Below are positions 1-5,184 of a DNA stretch of 5,353 nt, piece after piece (positions within the stretch are counted from its first letter, which is position 1; every line of letters starts with the position of its first letter). Source of the stretch: Methanoculleus sp. (GTDB lineage: Archaea; Halobacteriota; Methanomicrobia; Methanomicrobiales; Methanoculleaceae); NCBI GenBank assembly GCA_023230425.1, contig JALNXI010000150.1:1-5353 (forward strand), read 5' to 3'. The notes beneath the pieces are model-generated. The model was not told where the DNA came from and searched no databases. It worked only from the letters and a program-made list of their open reading frames with translations. The position numbers were made by a program, and so were the translations under genes.

Positions 1-1937
1 TAACTCTGCTCGAAGACGAGCCTGGCCGAGAGGGCGAGCGGCTTATCCCGCGTGTAGTTGTTGTTGAGGTAGCCGTTAATGATCAGGACGCCCTTTGTGT
101 GGATCGGCCCCCCGAGCGCCGCTTCCCGCTCGATATCCATGATCCCTTCGCGGCCGACCCCGATGCTCGCGGTCACCTTCGACGGCCGGCCGAAGGCGAA
201 GTCCCCGAGGCCGATGACCGAGAGGCCGTTCACCTGGCCGATCTTCTCCCCATCGGTCTCGATGAGGAAGATCCCCCGCCGGATGTACTCCTCGATCTTC
301 TGCTGGATCAGGTTCGAGCGGTAGATCTTCTCCTCGATTGCCTTCGTGACATGCTTCTTCTCGACCTGCTCCGCCCCGTCCTCTGCGGCGTAGAAGTTTG
401 CCTCCCGGATGAGGTCTGCAATCGCGGCGAACCGGGTCGAGAGTTTCTGCTTGTCCTCGGCGAGGCGCGAGCCATACTCGATCACCCGGGCGATCGCCTC
501 CCGGTCCAGGTGCCGGATCTTCTCCTCCCGGACGAGGTTGCACATGAAGTCGGCGTACTTCCCGGCGTTCTCGTCGTTTCTCTCCATGACGGTATCGAAA
601 TCGGCTTTGACCTTGAAGAGCTCCTTGAAGTCGGGGTCCATCCGGTAGAGGAGCTGGTAGAGCATCGGTGTCCCGATGAGGGTCACCTTGATGTCGAGGG
701 GGACGGCCTCGGGCTTGATCGTCTTTGCCGTGATGAACCCCATCCGTTCTCCCGGCTCCTCGATGACGGCTTCCCCGGTCTTCAAGGCTGTCTTGAGCCC
801 GTCCCAGGAGAAGGGGTTCCGAAGGAGGTCCTCGACGGTGAGGACGATGTAGCCGCCGTTGGCCTTATGCAGCGAGCCCGGCCGGATCATCGTGAAGTCA
901 GTCGTGAAGATGCCGAACTGGACCTCCCTCTCGATCTTCCCGAGGAGGTTCTGGAAGGTGGGGTTCTGCTCGACGATCACCGGCGCCCCCCCGGTCTCGG
1001 CGTTGTCGACGACGACGTTCACGTCATACTTCCGGAATGGGAGTTCCCGGATGAAGGCCTGGAACTGGGGCGGGGCGCCCGGCTGCTCGGGGATCCCGAG
1101 GAAGGCCTGGAGGTTCTCGAGGATGTCGTTCTGGACGGCATCGATGTAGACCGGGACCTCCGGAACGTCGGCGTAGTTCTCCTTGAGTTCGGCGACGAGG
1201 TTTCCTATCGCGTAGAGGGAGATCTCGTGGTTCAGGTTCGTGACCCCCTCAGCCCCCTGCCGTTCGATCTCCTGCACCTGCCGGAGGGTGCTCCGGAGTT
1301 CGGCGTTGAGGGCGTCGCGCCGCCGCTGGACCTCCGCCCGCACCTCATCGGGGAGGGTGATGAACTCCTCCTCGGGGACCGGCTTCCCGTTGATGATCGG
1401 GATGGTCAGGAGGCCGATGGGGCTCATCTGGATGGTGAACCCCGCCTCCTGGGCGCGCTGGTTGATCCGGGCTATGAGTTCGGTTTTCTTTCCCTGGAGC
1501 GACTGGAGGGTCTCGTCCCGGCGTTTGGCATACTCCTCGCTCTCGAATGCCCGGGGAAGCGCCCGGCGGGCCTCCTCGATGAACCGTTTCATATCCTCCC
1601 TGAACCCGGGCCCCCTCCCCCCCGGGAGGGCGATGGCGTTGGGTTCGTACTGGTTCTCGAAGTTGTGGACGTAGACCCAGTCGCTTGCCCGGGGCTTGGC
1701 CTTCGCGAGCTCGTCGAGGAAGCTCCGGACGGCGGTCATCCGCCCGGTTCCTTGAGCGCCCGCGGTGTAGACGTTGAACCCGGGCTCCCGGATCTCAAGG
1801 CCGAACCGCAGCGCCCGGAGCGCCCGTTCCTGGCCGATAATCTCCTCCATCGGGCGCATTTCCCCGGTGCTGGCACACTCTACCTTTCCCGGCTCGTAGG
1901 CGTTCCGGTACTCTCCGATATCCAAAGGCTGAACCAT
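1..1937 (-). CDS. Lon-family AAA+ protease (AAA_32/LonB-like type), C-terminus beyond the left edge
   Basis: ATP-dependent protease expected to unfold and degrade proteins. The frame is open from ATG 1937 (GGTGAG ribosome-binding site at 1947-1942) to the left edge, giving 645 codons. Visible parts are an N-terminal region with IIGQERALRALRFGLEI (33-49); a Walker A of the GRTT kind seen in this family, here GAQGTGRM (60-67), with Arg in place of the usual Lys; a charged helical insertion (about 115-265); a Walker B segment YIVLTVED (363-370); a DPDFKELFKVKADFD block (434-447); and the start of the Lon proteolytic domain (from about G567, with HTKG at 613-616). The frame ends at FEQS, roughly ten residues before the expected catalytic Ser, so active-site integrity cannot be judged. 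Family members are near 780-800 residues, so about 150 are missing. There is no predicted membrane segment, so this resembles the soluble Lon-like group rather than membrane-bound archaeal LonB. Family assignment is firm; substrates are unknown. Confidence 0.93.
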   Translation of the reverse strand, partial: MVQPLDIGEYRNAYEPGKVECASTGEMRPMEEIIGQERALRALRFGLEIREPGFNVYTAGAQGTGRMTAVRSFLDELAKAKPRASDWVYVHNFENQYEPNAIALPGGRGPGFREDMKRFIEEARRALPRAFESEEYAKRRDETLQSLQGKKTELIARINQRAQEAGFTIQMSPIGLLTIPIINGKPVPEEEFITLPDEVRAEVQRRRDALNAELRSTLRQVQEIERQGAEGVTNLNHEISLYAIGNLVAELKENYADVPEVPVYIDAVQNDILENLQAFLGIPEQPGAPPQFQAFIRELPFRKYDVNVVVDNAETGGAPVIVEQNPTFQNLLGKIEREVQFGIFTTDFTMIRPGSLHKANGGYIVLTVEDLLRNPFSWDGLKTALKTGEAVIEEPGERMGFITAKTIKPEAVPLDIKVTLIGTPMLYQLLYRMDPDFKELFKVKADFDTVMERNDENAGKYADFMCNLVREEKIRHLDREAIARVIEYGSRLAEDKQKLSTRFAAIADLIREANFYAAEDGAEQVEKKHVTKAIEEKIYRSNLIQQKIEEYIRRGIFLIETDGEKIGQVNGLSVIGLGDFAFGRPSKVTASIGVGREGIMDIEREAALGGPIHTKGVLIINGYLNNNYTRDKPLALSARLVFEQS

Positions 1938-1971
1938 CAGTCTCACCACAGTTCCTGGTCGCAGGTATACC

Positions 1972-1984
1972 GCAGGATGCCTGC
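1972..1984. promoter_or_regulatory. Small inverted repeat between TATA box and predicted start of the protease transcript
   Basis: GCAGG-ATG-CCTGC is a perfect 5-base inverted repeat with a 3-base spacer. It lies just downstream of the putative TATA box, where archaeal repressors often bind. A further GCAGG copy is at 1961-1965. The repeat is short and could be chance in GC-rich DNA. Confidence 0.25.
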
Positions 1985-1988
1985 AGCT

Positions 1989-1996
1989 CTTAAAAA
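1989..1996 (-). promoter_or_regulatory. Putative TATA box of the Lon-like protease gene
   Basis: On the minus strand this reads TTTTTAAG, preceded by GGGGAATC as a possible BRE. Its centre is about 56 bases before the ATG at 1937. Archaeal initiation about 25 bases downstream would fall near 1968, giving a leader of about 30 bases that includes the GGTGAG site. Position and composition fit, but no start site has been measured. Confidence 0.5.
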
Positions 1997-2065
1997 GATT
2001 CCCCGGCCCCGGACCGGATGGTACGATAGACGGTTTTACTTCCTTTCGCGCTTATGTGTAGTATG

Positions 2066-2087
2066 TTTATATGCGGCTCATCATATG
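2066..2087 (+). promoter_or_regulatory. Promoter of the metallocluster gene cluster, with possible operator
   Basis: A TATA box TTTATATG (2066-2073) lies about 45 bases before the ATG at 2115, placing initiation near 2095 and leaving a leader of about 20 bases with the GGTGA site (2106-2110). Immediately after the box is GCTCATCATATG (2076-2087), which resembles the element in the same position upstream of the next gene. TATA call fairly good; operator call speculative. Confidence 0.55.
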
Positions 2088-2114
2088 CACGGGGCCGCAA
2101 GGATTGGTGAGACC

Positions 2115-2471
2115 ATGAGAATTGCGGTTGCGCAGGACGGAAACAAGGTATCCGAACACTTTGGGCACTGTGAAGGGTATGCGATATTTGACGTGGAGGA
2201 GTCGATCATCTACCGGAAGGACGACCTCCCGAGCCCCGGCCACGAACCCGGGCGGCTCCCGGTCTTCCTCGCGGAGCACGGGGTCGACCTGATCATCGCC
2301 GGCGGGATGGGGCCCCGGGCCGTCGACCTCTTCCACGGGAACGGCATCGAGGTGCTCCTCGGCATCAGCGGGAACGTCGACTATGTCGCGCAGGACTACA
2401 TCGCCGGCCGTCTCTCGCCGGGAGAGAGTTCCTGCCATCACGAAGATGGCGGGGAGTGTGGCGGTCATTGA
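2115..2471 (+). CDS. NifX/NifB-type (MTH1175-like) metallocluster-binding protein with Cys/His tail
   Basis: 118-residue protein of the dinitrogenase iron-molybdenum cofactor-binding fold (NifX/NifY/NifB C-terminal/MTH1175 family), an RNase H-like alpha/beta fold that carries or holds metal-sulfur clusters. Family marks seen: MRIAVAQDGNKVSEHFGHCEGYAIFDV (1-27), including the SEHFGHC loop with His15, His18 and Cys19; IIAGGMGPRAVDLF (60-73); and the closing DYIAGRL segment (94-100). The tail ESSCHHEDGGECGGH (104-118) is rich in Cys and His and looks metal-binding. ATG 2115 is chosen because GGTGA (2106-2110) sits 4 bases upstream and the family N-terminus begins there; the same frame runs much further upstream only as an antisense shadow of the protease. 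It is first in the cluster with another family member and two ferredoxin-ATPases. Cytoplasmic. Family is firm; the cluster it binds is unknown. Confidence 0.9.
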   Translation: MRIAVAQDGNKVSEHFGHCEGYAIFDVEESIIYRKDDLPSPGHEPGRLPVFLAEHGVDLIIAGGMGPRAVDLFHGNGIEVLLGISGNVDYVAQDYIAGRLSPGESSCHHEDGGECGGH

Positions 2472-2492
2472 GGTGAGTGGCACCATCCATAG

Positions 2493-2509
2493 TTTTATGC
2501 TCATATGAG
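2493..2509 (+). promoter_or_regulatory. Possible internal promoter and palindromic operator before the second NifX-like gene
   Basis: The 62-base gap between the two small genes contains a TATA-like TTTTATG (2493-2499) followed by a perfect 10-base palindrome CTCATATGAG (2500-2509). Initiation about 25 bases after the box would fall near 2521, just before the GAGGT ribosome-binding site (2524-2527 core). The arrangement mirrors the promoter at 2066-2087. The downstream genes could therefore be transcribed separately or together with the first gene. Confidence 0.4.
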
Positions 2510-2533
2510 TAATAATTTCCATGAGGTAGCAGT

Positions 2534-2869
2534 ATGATTGTATGCATCACAGCACGTGCAGCAGGCACGGACGCCCCGGTCGAGCAGCGGTTCGGCCGGG
2601 CACCTTACTTCGTCTTCGTCGATACGGAGACGGAGAAGTCGGAATCGGTTGGGAATCCCCTCGTCGACGCTGCCGGCGGTGTCGGGCCCCGGGCGGTCCA
2701 GGCACTTGCAGAGCACGGCGCGACCATCCTCGTCACCGGTCAGGTCGGCGGGAACGCCGCCCGGGCACTCGAAGCGGGCGGGATCAAGGCTTACGCCTAC
2801 CGAGGAAGCGGCAGCGTGGCCGACGCCCTCGCGGAGTATACCGCCGGAACCCTGCAGCCCATATCGTAA
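2534..2869 (+). CDS. Second NifX-type (MTH1175-like) metallocluster-binding protein
   Basis: 111-residue single-domain protein of the same NifX/MTH1175 family as the gene before it, but clearly diverged. Visible marks: VEQRFGRAPYFVFVD (16-30), equivalent to the SEHFGHC region; GGVGPRAVQALAEHG (48-62); ILVTGQVGGNAARALEAGGIKAYAY (65-89), the canonical G-x-NA-x-x-L-x-x-GI block; and a terminal SVADALAEYTAGTL (94-107). Unlike its neighbour it lacks the metal-binding His/Cys of the first loop and the Cys/His tail; its only Cys is C4. The ATG has a GAGG site 6-7 bases upstream. The stop lies 11 bases before the next gene, indicating co-transcription with the ATPases. In the Desulfovibrio orange protein a family member without cysteine ligands carries a Mo-Cu sulfide cluster, so lack of Cys does not exclude cluster binding. 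Role here inferred. Confidence 0.9.
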   Translation: MIVCITARAAGTDAPVEQRFGRAPYFVFVDTETEKSESVGNPLVDAAGGVGPRAVQALAEHGATILVTGQVGGNAARALEAGGIKAYAYRGSGSVADALAEYTAGTLQPIS

Positions 2870-2880
2870 AGGGGGCTTGC

Positions 2881-3732
2881 ATGAAGATAGCGATTGCAAG
2901 CGGTAAAGGCGGCACCGGGAAGAGCACCGTGGCGGCGAACCTCGCCTGGGCGCTCGCCCGCTCCCGCGACGTCGTGCTCGTCGACTGCGACGTCGAGGAG
3001 CCGAACCTCCATCTCTTTTTCCCGGGCCCTGCCGTGGACGTGCCGGTGACGACCCCGGTCCCGGAGATCGATCCCGCTCGCTGCACCTTCTGCGGGGAGT
3101 GCGGGAAGTTCTGCCGTTTCGGGGCGCTTGCCGTCCTCAAAGACCGCGTCCTTGTCTTCCCGCACCTCTGCCACTCCTGCGGGGGCTGCGTCCTCGTCTG
3201 CCCGCAGGGGGCCGTCCGGGAAGTCCCGCGCACCGTCGGCCGGGTCGCCTGCTCCCGCCCGCTCCCCCGCCTCACGCTGATCAGCGGGGTCTTAAACGAA
3301 GGGGAGGTGCAGGCCCCGGCGGTCATCCGGGCGGCGAAGGTGCTCGCGGAAGGGCACCCGCTCACCCTCTACGACGCCTCCCCAGGGATCGCCTGCCCGG
3401 TGATCGAGACCCTCGAGGGGAGCGATGTCTGCGTCCTGGTCACGGAGTCGACGCCGTTCGGACTGCACGACCTCCGCCTCGCGGCCGAGGTGGCAGAAAG
3501 GGTTGGCATTCCCGCCGGCGTCGTGATCAACCGGAGCGACGGAGAGGACGCGGCGACTGTTGCGTTCTGCCGGGAGCGCGGGCTCCCCATCCTCATGACC
3601 ATACCGTTCTCCCGGGAGATCGCCGCCGTCCAGAACCGGGGCGGGCTCATCAGCCGCGACCTCCCGGGGTGGGAGGAGCAGTTCACCGATCTCTTTGATG
3701 AGATTGTGAGGAACGCGGGGGTGAGGGCGTGA
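2881..3732 (+). CDS. MinD/Mrp-type P-loop ATPase with inserted 2[4Fe-4S] ferredoxin domain (first of pair)
   Basis: 283-residue ATPase of the MinD superfamily with an inserted ferredoxin (COG1149 type). The deviant Walker A GKGGTGKST (8-16) has the signature Lys9; switch region VLVDCDVEEPNL follows (32-43, Asp35/Asp37); Walker B is LYDASPGIACP (163-173, Asp165). Between them, residues 64-112 form a bacterial-type ferredoxin with C68/C71/C74/C78 and C97/C100/C103/C107-P, the full set for two [4Fe-4S] clusters. ATG 2881 is chosen because the P-loop must be N-terminal and it follows a weak G-rich site (2871-2875); the frame upstream to 2542 is a shadow of the preceding gene. It overlaps the next gene by 4 bases. 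It probably couples ATP hydrolysis to electron transfer or cluster transfer onto the NifX-like proteins, perhaps as a heterodimer with its neighbour. The C-terminal CxxC of ApbC/Nbp35 scaffolds is absent, so it is not a plain Mrp/Nbp35. Confidence 0.93.
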   Translation: MKIAIASGKGGTGKSTVAANLAWALARSRDVVLVDCDVEEPNLHLFFPGPAVDVPVTTPVPEIDPARCTFCGECGKFCRFGALAVLKDRVLVFPHLCHSCGGCVLVCPQGAVREVPRTVGRVACSRPLPRLTLISGVLNEGEVQAPAVIRAAKVLAEGHPLTLYDASPGIACPVIETLEGSDVCVLVTESTPFGLHDLRLAAEVAERVGIPAGVVINRSDGEDAATVAFCRERGLPILMTIPFSREIAAVQNRGGLISRDLPGWEEQFTDLFDEIVRNAGVRA

Positions 3733-4598
3733 TCCGGCTCGCGGTCGTGAGCGGCAAGGGCGGCACGGGGAAGACGATGGTGGCGGCTGCGCTCGCGGAT
3801 ATCAGTGCCGTGCCGCAGGTACTCGTCGACTGTGACGTGGACGCTGCGAACCTGGAACTTCTCTTCCGTCCCCGGCGACTCACCATGGAGGAGTTCCGGG
3901 GGCTTGAGGCGGCCCGGATCGACCCTGAACTGTGCCGCGACTGCGGGATCTGTGCGGACCACTGCCGGTTCGGGGCAATCGTGCGCCGGGACGATGCCTG
4001 GACGGCCGATGCCCTGCACTGCGAGGGCTGCGGCGTCTGTGCCTACGTCTGCCCGATGGGGGCGGTCCGGCTGGAACCGCGTGTCTGCGGCGAGATCTCC
4101 ACATCGGCAACCGGCCGCGGGAACCTCGCCCACGCCCGGCTCTTCCCGGGCGCCGGGAACTCGGGGCTGCTCGTCACCGAGGTGAAGAAGCGGGCCGTGG
4201 CCCTCTCGGAGGGTGCGGACCTGCTGCTCGCCGACGGTCCCCCGGGGATCGGGTGCCCGCTGATCGCGACGGTCAGCGGTATGGACGCGGTCCTCATCGT
4301 GACGGAGCCGGGGGTCTCGGCGCTCCATGACCTGGACCGGCTGGTGACGGTCTGCCGCCGGTTCGGCGTCCGGATCTTCGTCGCGATCAACCGTTTCGAC
4401 CTCGAGGAGGATATCTGTGAACGGATCGAGGACTACTGCGGGAAAGAGGGCCTCACCGTGGTCGGGAAGATTCCGTTCGATCACGGGGTTATCGAAGCGG
4501 TCCGGAACGGCCGTCCCGTGACCCGGCGCGACTCCCTGGCGGCAGACGCTCTCCGGACGCTCCGGGATACCCTATTCGCCGAACTCGGGCTCCGGTGA
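3729..4598 (+). CDS. MinD/Mrp-type P-loop ATPase with inserted 2[4Fe-4S] ferredoxin domain (second of pair)
   Basis: 289-residue paralogue of the preceding ATPase with the same order of parts: Walker A GKGGTGKT (9-16, signature Lys10), VLVDCDVDAANL (31-42), ferredoxin insert 65-113 with C69/C72/C75/C79 and C98/C101/C104/C108-P, and Walker B LLLADGPPGIGCP (165-177, Asp169). The GTG start at 3729 shares GTGA with the stop of the upstream gene; it is supported by GGGGGTGAGG (about 3718-3726) just upstream and by the P-loop beginning at residue 9. No nearby ATG would keep the P-loop. Such paired, overlapping ferredoxin-ATPases are common in anaerobic archaea and bacteria beside NifX-like genes. 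Translational coupling suggests equimolar production and a heterodimer. The Desulfovibrio ORP complex, which has the same pairing, is the closest described precedent known to me. Family firm; function inferred. Confidence 0.93.
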   Translation: MIRLAVVSGKGGTGKTMVAAALADISAVPQVLVDCDVDAANLELLFRPRRLTMEEFRGLEAARIDPELCRDCGICADHCRFGAIVRRDDAWTADALHCEGCGVCAYVCPMGAVRLEPRVCGEISTSATGRGNLAHARLFPGAGNSGLLVTEVKKRAVALSEGADLLLADGPPGIGCPLIATVSGMDAVLIVTEPGVSALHDLDRLVTVCRRFGVRIFVAINRFDLEEDICERIEDYCGKEGLTVVGKIPFDHGVIEAVRNGRPVTRRDSLAADALRTLRDTLFAELGLR

Positions 4599-4606
4599 GC
4601 CCGCCA

Positions 4607-4640
4607 CCCGGGGTGATTCCGATGCCCCGGGCTCTTCTCT
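4607..4640 (+). terminator. GC-rich hairpin plus pyrimidine tract ending the metallocluster operon
   Basis: CCCGGGG (4607-4613) pairs perfectly with CCCCGGG (4625-4631) around an 11-base loop and is followed by CTCTTCTCT (4632-4640). It lies 9 bases after the stop of the last ATPase gene, a natural place for termination. The tract is mixed C/T rather than pure T, so strength is uncertain. Confidence 0.45.
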
Positions 4641-4648
4641 GCACCACT

Positions 4649-4666
4649 GCTCCGTGAAGACGGAGC
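4649..4666. other. Perfect hairpin, 7-base stem and 4-base loop
   Basis: GCTCCGT-GAAG-ACGGAGC. It sits in the convergent spacer between the ATPase operon and the zinc-ribbon gene, with no coding sequence over it. It may be a 3' end stabiliser, a second terminator element or part of a structured RNA. No family recognised. Confidence 0.5.
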
Positions 4667-4699
4667 GTTACCGGAGATACGGCAGAAGGGTGTCGTGAC

Positions 4700-4719
4700 T
4701 CTCCGGTTTCAGCCGGAGA
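4700..4719. other. Perfect hairpin, 7-base stem and 6-base loop, with an alternative upstream partner
   Basis: TCTCCGG-TTTCAG-CCGGAGA forms a perfect stem. The left arm CTCCGGT (4701-4707) can instead pair with ACCGGAG at 4670-4676, so two exclusive structures are possible. The remainder of the 4599-4760 spacer shows no gene. Confidence 0.45.
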
Positions 4720-4740
4720 TTCACTTGCTAACGTTTCGCG

Positions 4741-4750
4741 AAAAAGAAAA
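4741..4750 (-). terminator. Oligo-T terminator of the zinc-ribbon gene
   Basis: Read on the minus strand, TTTTCTTTTT begins about 10 bases after the stop codon (4763-4761). A run of T without an essential hairpin is the usual archaeal termination signal. The palindrome TTTCGCGAAA (4734-4743) overlaps its end. Confidence 0.6.
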
Positions 4751-4760
4751 ATGTATTGGT

Positions 4761-4955
4761 TTAGAACCGGGGTTTTCTGTGCTTCGGGAGGCAGTCCTGG
4801 CAATACACGGGTCTGCCCTCGGTCGGCTTGAAGGGGACTTCGCACTCTTTCCCACAGTCTGAACAAACGGTCTTCGTCATTTCACGGGGGCCGCCGAAGT
4901 TCCTCGGTCCACCGAAATTTCTGTTGCCTCTGTTATAATCCATTGGATTGCTCAT
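4761..4955 (-). CDS. Small CxxC-x17-CxxC zinc-ribbon protein
   Basis: 64-residue protein. The C-terminal half carries C31-x2-C34, exactly 17 residues, then C52-x2-C55, with the characteristic filling GKECEVPFKPTEGRPVYC; this matches the CxxC-x17-CxxC domain family (TIGR04272-like), proposed to bind zinc. The N-terminal 25 residues are rich in Gly, Asn, Arg and Phe and contain two adjacent NFGGPR units (13-24), reminiscent of RGG-type RNA-binding tails. Such Gly/Arg-rich leaders are common in the family. The start at 4955 lacks a clear ribosome-binding site; Met5 (4943) and Met26 (4880) are alternatives. I prefer 4955 because it keeps the tail and lies about 42 bases after a good TATA box. Monocistronic, with an oligo-T terminator behind it. 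A nucleic-acid-related role is likely from composition, but none is established. Confidence 0.85.
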   Translation of the reverse strand: MSNPMDYNRGNRNFGGPRNFGGPREMTKTVCSDCGKECEVPFKPTEGRPVYCQDCLPKHRKPRF

Positions 4956-4993
4956 GCAGATAGAACACTGCCTGTAGAGATACGGGTGTATAG

Positions 4994-5000
4994 TATATAA
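4994..5000 (-). promoter_or_regulatory. TATA box of the zinc-ribbon gene
   Basis: The minus strand reads CCTTATATACTATAC, with the core TTATATA at 5000-4994. Initiation about 25 bases on would be near 4972, giving a leader of about 17 bases. The rest of 4956-5058 shows no gene; the boundary of the neighbouring mobile element lies about 60 bases upstream of this box. Confidence 0.6.
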
Positions 5001-5038
5001 GGTACTTCACCGGACCGGGGAGGTTTGTCCCGTGTCAC

Positions 5039-5184
5039 GAGCTGAATCATAGAACACATTGACACTCTCCCCGGGCTAAAGCCTGGAGATTCTTGCTTCG
5101 TTGACCGGAACTTGCACCGCCGGGCTTGGCGGTGTAGTGGTTCTGATCTCCACAAGCGTAGATTCGGGTGTGCCCCACCCTACG
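5039..5184 (-). ncRNA. Probable omega RNA 3' part (TnpB guide scaffold plus guide)
   Basis: In IS200/IS605 elements the TnpB guide RNA comes from the 3' end of tnpB and the right end. Three stems occur in succession here: a compound stem of CGTAG/CTACG (5157-5161 with 5180-5184) enclosing GGTG/CACC (5167-5170 with 5176-5179); a perfect 7-base stem CACCGCC/GGCGGTG (5115-5121 with 5128-5134); and the right-end stem around the stop codon (5066-5089, with a two-base bulge). The 20 bases after the right end (5058-5039) would be the guide. The 5' limit is not defined by sequence alone. Confidence 0.4.

Noticed and set aside
99..1937. Very long plus-strand open frame running into the first NifX-like gene
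   Set aside because: It lies codon-on-codon antisense to the Lon-like gene, so it stays open merely because that GC-rich gene avoids TTA, CTA and TCA codons. The translation is low-complexity Leu/Asp/Glu/Pro/Gly-rich with no domain. Only the part from 2115 is real.
2067..2522. Minus-strand open frame over the first NifX-like gene
   Set aside because: Antisense shadow of a well-supported gene, with no recognisable motif.
2542..2880. Upstream extension of the first ferredoxin-ATPase frame
   Set aside because: It overlaps the second NifX-like gene in another frame, is Arg-rich shadow sequence, and would bury the N-terminal P-loop that begins at 2881.
3369..4484. 371-codon minus-strand open frame across both ATPases
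   Set aside because: It spans two convincing plus-strand genes and has biased Arg/Asp/Pro composition with no domain.
2115..4598. Reading the cluster as nitrogenase genes (nifH, nifX, nifB)
   Set aside because: The ATPases have a ferredoxin insert and lack NifH architecture, and there are no nifDK, nifE/N or radical-SAM nifB genes here.
4599..4740. CRISPR-like array from repeated CCGGAGAT units
   Set aside because: The units are 8 bases, occur only twice (4671-4678, 4713-4720) and are explained by hairpin arms.
4952..5155. 67-codon minus-strand open frame across the element boundary
   Set aside because: It runs from inside tnpB in another frame through the right end into the flank and overlaps the promoter of the zinc-ribbon gene; no motif.
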